A model generated the notes under the pieces. It was not told the DNA's origin. It worked only from the letters and a program-made list of their open reading frames with translations, and did no database searches. Below, in pieces: positions 1 through 8,186 of a stretch of 64,000 nucleotides of DNA. The stretch lies in contig NZ_CP034449.1 in NCBI RefSeq assembly GCF_003952425.1, forward strand, positions 4,216,001-4,280,000, read 5' to 3'. How positions within the stretch are numbered: the first letter of the stretch is position 1; each line of letters begins with the position of its first letter. The DNA is from Mesorhizobium sp. M2A.F.Ca.ET.046.03.2.1. Its GTDB lineage: Bacteria; Pseudomonadota; Alphaproteobacteria; Rhizobiales; Rhizobiaceae. The translations under genes and the position numbers were made by a program.

Positions 1-22
1 TGTTCAGTCAGGATAATTCGCT

Positions 23-433
23 CTAATTATGCGTCCTCTTTTCGCAGACCGGATTCTCCAACCTGTAGATCAAGCCTGGTTCGACGATCCATTCACCCTG
101 GGCAAGGGACTCGATGTCATAACGCCCGTCAGAAAGGCGTGGGGCGAGACCCACATAGTGATATCGATCGCCGGAGGTGTCTGTGACCGTCTCGAAGATC
201 GGCCGATCTGCGAAGTAGCCGATAACGGCACTCTCGCCACAGATTTGTTCAACGGCGGGTGCGAGGACCCGGAGCGTGTAGTATTCGATAGGGATGCTTC
301 GTACGCCGAATCGCACCACCTTGTTCCCCGAAAAGGAACGTTGGCCACAGTATGCTCCCGAGATTTCAATAAATCCATCGAATTGAATGGTCCGCACACA
401 GCTGAGACCGTGTCCGCATCGCCCGACCTTCAC
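23..433 (-). CDS. hypothetical protein, start uncertain
   Basis: The frame read leftwards from about 433 to the TAG at 23 has coding-like codon use: GC-rich third positions and varied amino acids such as IPIEYYTLRVLAP and EWIVEPGLIYRL. The overlapping plus-strand reading is poorer. No family is recognised. The open frame continues upstream to 706, but there it runs into nhaA and its composition becomes arginine/serine-rich noise. I therefore chose the GTG at 433 (V-G-R-C-G-H follows), which has a weak AGGT about 8 nt upstream and gives 136 residues. No signal peptide or membrane segment is evident. It is divergent from nhaA. It could be the 3' part of a longer, frameshifted gene. Confidence 0.45.
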   Translation of the reverse strand: MKVGRCGHGLSCVRTIQFDGFIEISGAYCGQRSFSGNKVVRFGVRSIPIEYYTLRVLAPAVEQICGESAVIGYFADRPIFETVTDTSGDRYHYVGLAPRLSDGRYDIESLAQGEWIVEPGLIYRLENPVCEKRTHN

Positions 434-605
434 TGCCGAAGACCTATGGCAGATATTGCGACGAACACGCTCCGGTATCAGGAAATCGCGGAAGCTTGTT
501 TCCAAAGTCTCGCTGTTATGTTTGTCCGATGGCGTGTGCTGCGTGCGCCCGGGCTCGCCCCGACTACGGAGAACGTGACAATCCGTTTTCCATAGGAGCT
601 CAGCA

Positions 606-1798
606 ATGCCCCGGTCCAAATCAATCCCTCGCGAATTCCTCGACGGTGAGACGGCCGGCGGCATCATCCTGATGGTGGCCGCGGCCCTGGCGCTGATAGT
701 CGCCAACTCGCCTTTGGCCGAAACTTATTTCGCCGTGCTTCACGCCTATCTCGGGCCGCTCAGCGTTTCGCATTGGATCAATGACGGGCTGATGGCGGTG
801 TTCTTCCTGCTGGTCGGGCTCGAGATCAAGCGCGAGATGCTGGACGGGCAGCTCTCGACCTGGCCGCGCCGGGTGCTGCCCGGCATCGCCGCCGCCGGCG
901 GCATGGTGGTGCCGGCGCTGGTTTATGTCCTGATCAATCGCAGCAATCCGGCCGCGCTTTCCGGCTGGGCGATCCCGACCGCTACCGACATCGCCTTCGC
1001 GCTCGGTGTGCTGTCGCTGCTCGGCAGCCGCGTGCCCGGCCTCGCTGAAGGTCTTCCTCACCGCTCTGGCCATCATCGACGATCTCGGCGCCGTCATCAT
1101 CATCGCGCTGTTCTACACCAGCGGCCTGTCGCTTGCTTATCTGGCCGCCGCCTTCGCCGTCATCGCCCTGCTGGTGGTGCTCAACCGCATGCGGGCCATG
1201 AAGCTCTGGCCGTATCTGCTGCTCGGCGCCGTGCTGTGGGTTCTGGTGCTGAAGTCGGGCGTGCATGCCACGCTGGCCGGCGTGGCGCTGGCGCTCACCA
1301 TCCCGCTGGAGCGGTCTTCCGGCATCAGCCACGATAAAGAACATTCGCCGCTGCACCGGCTGGAGCACGGCCTGCACAAGCTGGTGCCCTTCCTGGTCAT
1401 CCCGATCTTCGGCTTCGTCAATGCCGGCGTCTCGCTAGGCTGCCTGAGCTTTGCCGCCCTTGTCGAGCCGCTGACGCTGGGCGTCGCCGCTGGGCTTGGT
1501 TCTGGGCAAGCTGGTCGGCGTTTTCGGCTCCTCGGCGCTGGCCATCCGCTTCGGCCTGGCCGACCTGCCGGTCAATGCCGGCTGGCTGCACATGCTGGGC
1601 ATTTCGCTGCTCTGCGGCATCGGCTTCACCATGAGCCTGTTCATGGGCCTGCTCGCCTTCGCCAATGACGCCGCCCTTCAGGAGGCGGTGAAGGTCGGCA
1701 TCCTCGCGGGCTCGCTAGTTGTCGCGCTGCTGGGAGCCGCCGTGCTGTCGTCGATTGCTTCGGAAAAAGCTCGCTCGTCTTCGCCGGCCACACGTTGA
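606..1798 (+). pseudogene. nhaA: NhaA Na+/H+ antiporter, two frameshifts
   Basis: NhaA is an inner-membrane antiporter that exports Na+ in exchange for H+. The family pattern is clear but lies in three successive frames. Frame 1 covers 606 to about 1038 (start ATG with AGGAG 7 nt upstream; [44 protein letters not shown]). Frame 2 covers about 1040-1495 ([21 protein letters not shown], with the paired aspartates; FVNAGVSL). Frame 3 runs from about 1496 to the stop at 1798 ([21 protein letters not shown]). Removing one G at 1038/1039 and one T near 1495/1496 restores a protein of about 396 residues, the normal length. Either this is a recent pseudogene or the bases are sequencing errors. All functional residues I can see are otherwise kept. 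Confidence 0.9.
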
Positions 1799-2034
1799 TG
1801 ACTTAGCCCCAAATCACTCAGTGCCTTCACTAGCCGATCATTGCTGCGATTAGCCACGGTGCGGCCATCGAGGTTCCCTATCCAAAACTCGACATCCGAG
1901 GCATCTGAAATGTCATCACCTTAATCGTTGACCTCGCTCTTGGGGCAGATTTTGTTCTCGATTGCGCGGGCAATCATCTGTGTTAAGAGACGCCGCGGAG
2001 CTGGATCAAAGGTCTGCCGCGGCACAAGAAAGCA

Positions 2035-2430
2035 ATGACACTTGAACTCAAGATGCTCGCCCTCAGCATCGTGCTGGGACTGCTGCAAATCGTACTTGCC
2101 TCCCACGCTTCAAGCCTGCAACGCGGTTATGTCTGGACGGCGAGCTCTCGAGACGAGCCTGTGCCCGCGTTGACCGGAGTAGCAGGTCGCCTGGCGAGGG
2201 CGCTGCAGAATTTCGTCGAAACGTTTCCGCTGTTTGTTGCAGCCGTCCTGATAGCCCATGTTGCGGGCACGCACGGCTGGATGACCGAATGGGGTGTGCA
2301 GCTCTATTTTTGGGGTCGGGTCATATATGTCGCATTCTACGCGTGGGGGATTTTCTTGTTGCGCTCCCTTGTATGGAACGTCGCGACGTTCGGTATCGTC
2401 TTGATCCTTTTGTCGCTGGGATGGCCTTAA
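2035..2430 (+). CDS. MAPEG family membrane protein
   Basis: This 131-residue protein fits the MAPEG superfamily (membrane-associated proteins in eicosanoid and glutathione metabolism). There is an N-terminal helix at about 5-25, a loop with the family-like pattern R-L-x-R-A-L-Q-N-F-x-E-T-F-P at about residues 58-72, then three further hydrophobic helices. The NF-E segment is the typical glutathione-side motif. Bacterial members are of mostly unknown function; some have glutathione transferase or peroxidase activity. It stands alone, 236 nt after the broken nhaA and 450 nt before the CPA1 antiporter. The only ribosome-site candidate is a weak AAGAAAG before the ATG. Confidence 0.8.
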   Translation: MTLELKMLALSIVLGLLQIVLASHASSLQRGYVWTASSRDEPVPALTGVAGRLARALQNFVETFPLFVAAVLIAHVAGTHGWMTEWGVQLYFWGRVIYVAFYAWGIFLLRSLVWNVATFGIVLILLSLGWP

Positions 2431-2550
2431 TCTACCCTGCCTTTTCAGCCTTTGGCCCGGCTGCTTTGGCATCTCCCGATGGTTGGCAGCCGGGCAGGCG
2501 CTAACGTCCATTGAATTGTCCTTTTGGCCGCAGATGTTACTTCCAGCTAG

Positions 2551-2655
2551 AATGACCAGCTCCCGAAAATCGTGCTCTTCATCGTATTAACAGGGATCGT
2601 TGCGATTATCCTGGCCACCTGGCTGTTCGAACCGCCGAATTGGGGCCACTTCTGA
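2551..2655 (+). other. remnant of a small membrane protein
   Basis: In the 450-nt stretch between the MAPEG gene and the antiporter, one short frame after the TAG at 2548 reads as one hydrophobic helix (IVLFIVLTGIVAIILATWLF) followed by EPPNWGHF and a TGA at 2653. The helix and polar tail look like a real protein C-terminus. No ATG exists in this frame; a GTG at 2572 is the only near start. It may be a 28-residue membrane peptide or the tail of a decayed gene. I see nothing else recognisable from 2431 to 2880. Confidence 0.3.
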
Positions 2656-2880
2656 TCACCTTGATCTGAACTTTAGGCCTCGCTATCACTGCGATGCGAT
2701 AGGCATTCTGAGGCTTGTGGCCGAGCCCCATCCGGTCACGTTCGGCGTTATAGAAAAATCGAATGGTCCCACGCACGCGGCCATCCAAACTGAGCCTCTC
2801 GAAATTTGCTGTCTGCGGATGCCACCGCATTTCACGAAGAGGCCAACGGTCAGGCCGTCGCTGATTGACCCGGAGACGCA

Positions 2881-4107
2881 ATGGACGAGCTCTCGATCCC
2901 CACCTTGGGAATGATTCTGCTTACCGCCTCGCTGGTCGCCATGATCTCAAGGCGCCTCCGGCTCCCGTACAGCGTGGGGCTGGTTGCGGCTGGTATTGCG
3001 CTCAGTTTCCTACCAGGCGGGGTTGAACTTCCTCTCAGCCGGGATCTGATATTCACGGTATTCCTTCCTCCGCTGATTTTTCAGGCAGCGTTGGAAATAG
3101 AGTGGCGTCACTTTCGGATAAACCTGCCGGTGACAACGTTGCTTGCCTTTCCCGGTGTCGCGGTCGCCGCTGCCGCGGTAGCCGCCGGCATGCATCTGCT
3201 GCTTGGTTGGAGCTGGATCGGCGCGAGCCTGTTCGGTGTGCTGATCGCTGCCACTGACCCGGTGTCCGTTCTGGCTGCCTTCAAGGAGATGAAGGTGCAA
3301 CCTCGTCTGGGGCTTCTGGTCGAATCCGAAAGTCTACTCAACGATGGCGCAGCGGCGGTCGGCTTCGCGATCCTGGTCGCGATCGCCGCAGGCGGCAGCG
3401 CCACGCCTCTTGCAATAGGCTATTCGTTTGCGTGGACGGTTGCGGGCGGCGTTGCCGTCGGTGCAGCCGTGGCAGGTGTGCTGCTTTTCATAGCGGGACG
3501 AACCGAAGATCACCTGGTGGAAATCACGCTGACAACGATTGCCGCTTACGGCTCATTCCTGATCGCGGAGAAGTTCGGCATGTCGGGCGTTCTCGCAACG
3601 CTCACCGCCGGTTTGCTGGTCGGAAACGTTGGCTGGCAGGGGGCAATATCGACCAATGCACGGAGCCATGTACTCGCGTTTTGGGGATATGCGGCCTTCC
3701 TTGCCAACTCCATCGTGTTCATTCTGATCGGCGGCCATGAAGCGCACCAGCCGCTCGGACTCTTTGCTGGAACATCGGCGATTGCCGTGGTGCTCGTGCT
3801 GCTCGGCAGGGTGCTGGCGATTTATCCGCTTTGCGTCCTGCTCAACGGGACTTCCTTGAAGGTCGACCTCAAATATCAGCACATACTGGTCTGGGGAGGT
3901 CTGCGAGGCTCGCTGGCACTGGCATTGGCTCTTGCCCTACCTCAGACCATCGCCGAGCGCGGCGTGATCATCGTCACGGCATTTGCCGTAGTCGCATTCT
4001 CGGTATTCATTCAAGGTCTGACGATGCCGTGGCTGATCCGACGGATGGGCCTGATCGCCGGGCAAGCCCACCAATTTGGCACGAAATCAGCTCGGCAGAA
4101 TCGGTAG
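2881..4107 (+). CDS. Na+/H+ antiporter, CPA1 family (NhaP/YjcE type)
   Basis: This is a 408-residue cation:proton antiporter with about 11-12 hydrophobic helices. Family motifs are present: FLPPLIFQAALEI near residue 63, ATDPVSV near 124-130 (the Asp of the ion-binding ND/DP motif), and ESESLLNDGAAAVGF near 149. The C-terminus has the usual WGGLRGSLALALALALP motif (starting near 339), with the conserved arginine. The cytoplasmic C-terminal tail of larger CPA1 members is absent, so this is the short form. The ATG has GGAG 6 nt upstream. It is predicted to extrude Na+ or K+ and could compensate for the disrupted nhaA 2 kb upstream. It converges on the ABC operon at 4265. Confidence 0.88.
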   Translation: MDELSIPTLGMILLTASLVAMISRRLRLPYSVGLVAAGIALSFLPGGVELPLSRDLIFTVFLPPLIFQAALEIEWRHFRINLPVTTLLAFPGVAVAAAAVAAGMHLLLGWSWIGASLFGVLIAATDPVSVLAAFKEMKVQPRLGLLVESESLLNDGAAAVGFAILVAIAAGGSATPLAIGYSFAWTVAGGVAVGAAVAGVLLFIAGRTEDHLVEITLTTIAAYGSFLIAEKFGMSGVLATLTAGLLVGNVGWQGAISTNARSHVLAFWGYAAFLANSIVFILIGGHEAHQPLGLFAGTSAIAVVLVLLGRVLAIYPLCVLLNGTSLKVDLKYQHILVWGGLRGSLALALALALPQTIAERGVIIVTAFAVVAFSVFIQGLTMPWLIRRMGLIAGQAHQFGTKSARQNR

Positions 4108-4264
4108 GAGCCGTTTGGTGCCACGCGGCGATGGATTTGCTTCGTGTCGCTGCTGCAGCAGTTCTGATGGACCATCACGTTCCGGCCATGCACAATGGAT
4201 GGTCTGCGGTTAGACTTGATGCTTTCAGCAATCCGGCCAAAGCCCCAGTCTAACAGCAAGGCCT

Positions 4265-4936
4265 TCATTCTATCTTGCCATCCACCATTTGGATCCGGCG
4301 GTCCATGCGCCCTGCCATCTCCAGGTCATGCGTCACCGCAACGACCGTTTTCCCGCGCTCGCGCACCAAATTCTCCAAGATCGCGAAGACCTGTTCCGAA
4401 CTCTTCGAATCGAGACTTCCGGTAGGCTCGTCCGCCAGGATCAGGGGCGGATCATTGGCAAGCGAACGGGCCACGGCCACACGCTGGCGCTGACCTCCCG
4501 AGAGCTGGTCCGGCCGTTTGTCGAGATGCTCGCCAAGCCCCAGCGATGCCAGCAATTCGCCGGACCGCTCATGCATGGCTGACGGCGCAAGCCGGCCGAG
4601 CTTGCGCATCGGTATCTCGACATTCTCGCGCGCGGTGAATTCTGGCAGTAGAAAGTGGAACTGGAACACGAAGCCAAGCATCGACAGCCGCGTTGCCGCG
4701 CGTTCCCGCTCGTCCATCGGATCGGTATCACGCCCGCCGATGGTGAGCCTTCCGCCAGTCGGACGGTCAAGCAGTCCGAGCAGATAAAGCAGTGATGATT
4801 TGCCCGAGCCCGAGGGCCCGGTGATGGCGACGAACTCCCTCTCCTCGATCGACACCGTGACGTCCTTCACCAGGGTGACGGGAATGGTCTCCGGCAGCAC
4901 GCGCGTAAGACTCTCGGTCTTGATGAGCATGCTCAT
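4265..4936 (-). CDS. ABC transporter ATP-binding protein (MacB/LolD type)
   Basis: A 223-residue nucleotide-binding domain. Walker A is GPSGSGKSS at residues 40-48, the Q-loop is in FVFQFHFLLPEFTARENVEIP, the signature LSGGQRQRVAVARSLAND precedes Walker B LILADEPTGSLD, and the H-loop is in VVAVTHDLEMAG. QFHFLLPEFTARENV and EPTGSLD are typical of the LolD/MacB branch, which drives mechanotransmission rather than classical import. It is the last gene of a three-gene operon and overlaps the permease stop by ATGA. It is predicted to power the permease/adaptor complex encoded upstream. Confidence 0.93.
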   Translation of the reverse strand: MSMLIKTESLTRVLPETIPVTLVKDVTVSIEEREFVAITGPSGSGKSSLLYLLGLLDRPTGGRLTIGGRDTDPMDERERAATRLSMLGFVFQFHFLLPEFTARENVEIPMRKLGRLAPSAMHERSGELLASLGLGEHLDKRPDQLSGGQRQRVAVARSLANDPPLILADEPTGSLDSKSSEQVFAILENLVRERGKTVVAVTHDLEMAGRMDRRIQMVDGKIE

Positions 4937-6174
4937 GACGCGCCCCTGATAATATCGACCGGGTTCTGCTGCGCCGCGCGGCGCGCCGGTAAATACCCGG
5001 CCACCGCGGCCGAGCCGATCGCGAAGGCAGACGCGATGATGTAGTGCAGCACGCTCCAGGCGATCGGCAGATGCGTCATCTCCTGCCCGGTCGCGGCGAT
5101 CTCGAACCGCACTAGGGAGAGGCCGTACACCATGGAGAAGCCAAGCAGCCAGCCGAGCGCGGAGCCGGCGCTGCCGATCGCCACGCCTTCGAGCAAGAAC
5201 AGCCGGCGCATGTCGGTTGCCGGGAACCCGAGCGACTTCATGATGGCGATGTCGCGCGCCTTCTCATGCGTGATGGTGGAAATGATGTTGTAGATGCCGA
5301 AGCCGGCGACGAGCATGATCGCTCCGACGACGGTGTACATGATGATGTTGCGGATGACGAGGGCCTGGAGAATGGATTCGTTTGCCTCCTGCCAGGCCAC
5401 CGCCTTGTAGCCTAGCTCGGCCTCGGCGCGATGCGCTACCGCCGGAGCGCGGTTCGGATCGTTTAGCTTGATGCGGATCTCGTTGATGGCGTTCGGTCGC
5501 TCCGAAAGAATCTGCGCGTTCTTCAACAGCACATACACCTCGCCTTCGTCGCGGGCGGTGGTGCCAGTGTGAAAAAGGCCGACGATCTTGAAGTTGCGCG
5601 TCAGCCCTTCCGAGGAAACAACCGTTATCGTGTCGCCGAACCCCGTGCCCAGCCGCTTTGCCATCGTGTCGCCGATGAGCACGTTGTTGCCGCCCGCCGC
5701 GAGGGCGTTGAAGCTGCCCTTAACGAAATCCTCCATGATCGGCGACACGCCCGGCTCGCGTCCGGGGTCGATGCCGATGATGGTCGCGCCAACCTCGCGG
5801 CTGGAATAGCGGATCACGCCCTGCGTCTTGAGACTCACTGCGAACCGTCCAGGGATCCAACTCGCCAGCCATGCGGTCGCGGCTGTCGGATTGATGATAC
5901 CGCGGCGGTCGTCGCGCGGACGAAGCCCCGAAATGGCCACCGCGTTGAAGACGTCTTCGGCGGGCTGGCGGCGAGCCGTGCGCTGATCATCGGTGATGTC
6001 GACATGGGGCATTGTGTCGACGAGTTGCCGAACGAAATCATCCTGTCCGCCCTGCATCAGCGCTGCCATGGCGATTGAGAATCCGACGCCGACGGCGACG
6101 CCGAGCACGGCAACAAGCGTCTGCCGGCCTCGGCCGGCGATGTGCGTGATGGCGATGTCGAGAATAAGTCGCAT
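4933..6174 (-). CDS. ABC transporter permease, FtsX/MacB-like
   Basis: A 413-residue permease with the four-helix MacB/LolC layout. There is one helix near the N-terminus (TLVAVLGVAVGVGFSIAM), a large periplasmic domain of about 220 residues, then three helices. Diagnostic segments are THEKARDIAIMKSLGF at the cytoplasmic coupling helix and PARRAAQQNPVDIIRG at the C-terminus. Such permeases work with a periplasmic adaptor to push substrates or lipoproteins outward from the periplasm. It starts 6 nt after the adaptor gene and overlaps the ATPase gene by 4 nt. There is no substrate clue, and no outer-membrane TolC gene is present in the window. Confidence 0.9.
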   Translation of the reverse strand: MRLILDIAITHIAGRGRQTLVAVLGVAVGVGFSIAMAALMQGGQDDFVRQLVDTMPHVDITDDQRTARRQPAEDVFNAVAISGLRPRDDRRGIINPTAATAWLASWIPGRFAVSLKTQGVIRYSSREVGATIIGIDPGREPGVSPIMEDFVKGSFNALAAGGNNVLIGDTMAKRLGTGFGDTITVVSSEGLTRNFKIVGLFHTGTTARDEGEVYVLLKNAQILSERPNAINEIRIKLNDPNRAPAVAHRAEAELGYKAVAWQEANESILQALVIRNIIMYTVVGAIMLVAGFGIYNIISTITHEKARDIAIMKSLGFPATDMRRLFLLEGVAIGSAGSALGWLLGFSMVYGLSLVRFEIAATGQEMTHLPIAWSVLHYIIASAFAIGSAAVAGYLPARRAAQQNPVDIIRGAS

Positions 6175-6180
6175 CGGACC

Positions 6181-7188
6181 TCACCTCTGCGCTGCCGCGA
6201 CCGTCACGCGCGCGCCGTCTGCCAGCTCAGCCGGGTAGGGCGAGATGACCTGTGCCAGTGCGTCGATGCCCGAGAGGACCTCGACGCCGTTGTTGCCGCG
6301 AATGCCGGTGTGGATTTCGCGCAGCCGCGCCGTCTCGCCCTCGACCACGACGATATTATTGCCTTCGATCGCCACCGACGGAACCAGCAGGGCATTCTTC
6401 GCGACGCGAATGACGATGTTGACGTCGGTCGACATGCCAATCCTGAGCGGCGTATTGTCCGGCAGCCGGAAATAGACGCGATAGGTCTTCGTCACCGGAT
6501 CGCCTTTCGGTGTGATGCGATTGACAACGGCCTCAAGGATCTGTCCGGGAAAGGCATCGGCCCTGAGCAGCGTGCGCTGCCCGACCTCGACCCGCGGGAT
6601 GTCCTCTTCGTTGACCTCGGCGATCACGAGCAGCGGCTTCTGCTCGCCTACCCAGAATAACACTGTGCCCAGTTCGGCAATCTCTCCCACCTTGCCGTCT
6701 TGCCTCAGCACGACGCCAGGGGTAGGGGCGCGTATAACATAGGTCTCGAGGCGCGCCTTCTGCCCAGCGACGAGCGCCTCGATCTGGGACAACTCGCTCT
6801 GCGCGCGATCGAGAGCCTGCTGGCTCGTCGCATTCTTGTCGGCGAGGACGCTTTGGCGTTGGAACTCCTGCCCTGCAAGAGCCCGCCTTGCTTCAAGCTC
6901 TCCAAGCGCTGCGCGGACCTCGCTGTCGTCGAGCCTGGCGAGCACGTCGCCTTGCGCGACCCTTGCTCCTTCGCAATTACATTGTTCAACGATCCTCTCG
7001 CGCACAACCGGAGCCACCTTGGCCCACGTATGCGGCTCGACCGAGCCGCTCGCATACACGATCTCAGCGGCGTCGCCGCGCCAGGGCGTCACGATTGAGA
7101 CAGGCGTCGCCCGCAGCAGATACCAGGCTGTGCCGCCAACCACGGCCGCTGCGACGACAATTCCGGGAATCCAGCGTCTCACCCGCAT
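6181..7188 (-). CDS. periplasmic adaptor (HlyD/RND-type membrane fusion protein)
   Basis: A 335-residue membrane fusion protein. An N-terminal membrane anchor (about 7-25, GIVVAAAVVGGTAWYLL) is followed by a split lipoyl/barrel-sandwich domain (GARVAQGDVLARLDDSEV and YVIRAPTPGVVLRQDGKVGE) flanking an alpha-helical hairpin rich in A, E and Q, and then a beta-barrel and proximal domain. It bridges the inner-membrane permease to an outer-membrane channel. It has AGGA 8 nt upstream of the ATG and is first in the operon adaptor-permease-ATPase. An odd feature is a Cys-Asn-Cys just before the first lipoyl half (EQCNCEGARV), at the position where adaptors usually have no cysteines. Confidence 0.88.
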   Translation of the reverse strand: MRVRRWIPGIVVAAAVVGGTAWYLLRATPVSIVTPWRGDAAEIVYASGSVEPHTWAKVAPVVRERIVEQCNCEGARVAQGDVLARLDDSEVRAALGELEARRALAGQEFQRQSVLADKNATSQQALDRAQSELSQIEALVAGQKARLETYVIRAPTPGVVLRQDGKVGEIAELGTVLFWVGEQKPLLVIAEVNEEDIPRVEVGQRTLLRADAFPGQILEAVVNRITPKGDPVTKTYRVYFRLPDNTPLRIGMSTDVNIVIRVAKNALLVPSVAIEGNNIVVVEGETARLREIHTGIRGNNGVEVLSGIDALAQVISPYPAELADGARVTVAAAQR

Positions 7189-7221
7189 GGAGCTATTCCT
7201 TGATGCCGGACGCCCGGCCGA

Positions 7222-7623
7222 TTAGAGCTGGCCAAGATAGCCATGCTGCCACGATTCGAACGAAGCGACCGCCACGAGCTGCGCGCGCAGCCAACGTTGC
7301 CGGCGTCGCGGTCCAATCGGCGGTGCCAGTAAATTGTGACGTCCATTGTCGGCGATTCCATGGGCGGCATGAAAACATCTAGGTAGAGATGGTCGGCCAC
7401 CAGCCGCGCAAAGTGAACCGGGATGCTGCCGAGGAGGTCGCTGGTCGACATGACAAGCGAAACGGCATGGAAATGCGGAACAGTGATGTGCACCGAGATG
7501 ACCGCAGGCTGCGACAGGCCGACCCGTTCCCGGCACGGTACTCAGCTCCAGCGTCATCGCATCGCGGACGCGCAGCAGGTTGAGATCGACCGGACCAAAA
7601 TCACGGCGCCAAATATCCCGCAC
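7222..7623 (-). pseudogene. LysR-family regulator remnant, deleted and frameshifted
   Basis: Reading right to left, three frames together spell pieces of one LysR regulator. The first is FGPVDLNLLRVRDAMTLE (usual N-terminal helix). Then, shifted by one base, comes VGLSQPAVIS (end of the recognition helix). This joins directly to VHITVPHFHAVSLVMSTSDLLGSIP and HLYLDVFMPPMESPTMDVTIYWHRR (last third of the effector domain). After another shift comes WLRAQLVAVASF with the stop at 7222. About 200 residues between the helix-turn-helix and the distal effector domain are missing. The remnant lies 34 nt before the efflux adaptor gene, in the same orientation, and may be the remains of a regulator of this locus. 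No function is expected. Confidence 0.75.
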
Positions 7624-7697
7624 AGGATCATTCGATTTCCGCCGACCGGATCATTGGGTAACGATGTAACGGCGGTGCAGCACCGAACCTAGCTGGC

Positions 7698-7898
7698 TCA
7701 ACATGGAAAAATGCGCAACAGGTCAGCTTCGTCGGTGGTGCCGTCATCGAAAAGTTGGAACAGTTCCCTAGCCAAGCATTCCCGCTGTTCACGATCTTCC
7801 ATTGCTAGGTGGCGCTCGTCGCACACGCGGTTAAACACCCGCTGGAGCATATCCAGATCAGCAGGCCAGTAGAATCCACTGCACCGCGACACTGACAT
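7698..7898 (-). CDS. small conserved-looking hypothetical protein
   Basis: A 66-residue soluble protein with an N-terminal MSVSRCSGFYWPADL segment and a helical, acidic remainder (DERHLAMEDREQRECLARELF, then QLFDDGTTDEADLLRIF). Short proteins of this pattern, with a tryptophan/proline motif and a helical DERHL-type tail, are familiar from rhizobial genomes but have no assigned function that I know of. Codon use is coding-like. It may be regulatory given its size and charge, but this is not supported by any motif. There is no partner gene: it sits between the LysR remnant and the terminator-like hairpin near 8052. Confidence 0.65.
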   Translation of the reverse strand: MSVSRCSGFYWPADLDMLQRVFNRVCDERHLAMEDREQRECLARELFQLFDDGTTDEADLLRIFPC

Positions 7899-8051
7899 GG
7901 CCGCCGCCCTCAGCGCGGCTTGTGTGGATTATGTCACAAAATGGATTCGGAGGCGAAGAAAATACCGCGCCTCTTTTGGAACGGATTCGCGGCTTGGCAA
8001 TTTAGGAGTGAGCGGTCGATCCCTCTGGGTGTAGCCGCTTCCAATCGCAGG

Positions 8052-8087
8052 AAGCCCGTCGCCTAGGCTCATAGCTGCGACGGGCTT
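8052..8087. terminator. stem-loop downstream of the TRAP operon
   Basis: Perfect 11-bp inverted repeat AAGCCCGTCGC (8052-8062) and GCGACGGGCTT (8077-8087) with a 14-nt loop. On the plus strand it is followed by TTCT. On the minus strand, where the dctM transcript arrives about 100 nt after its stop, no T-run follows the stem. It may end transcription in either direction or only stabilise a 3' end. From 7899 to 8186 I see no gene. Confidence 0.5.
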
Positions 8088-8186
8088 TTCTGGAATAAAT
8101 TCGCCGGTGCTGACTGGGGAAGTGGCCGACAGCAAACAAGAACGCGCCGAACGCGTGCCGGCGGAGAAGGATTTTCAGGTGGGGTT

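Noticed and set aside
29..595. A long plus-strand reading opposite the first gene
   Set aside because: The minus-strand frame has better third-position GC and a natural amino acid mix; the plus reading is its mirror.
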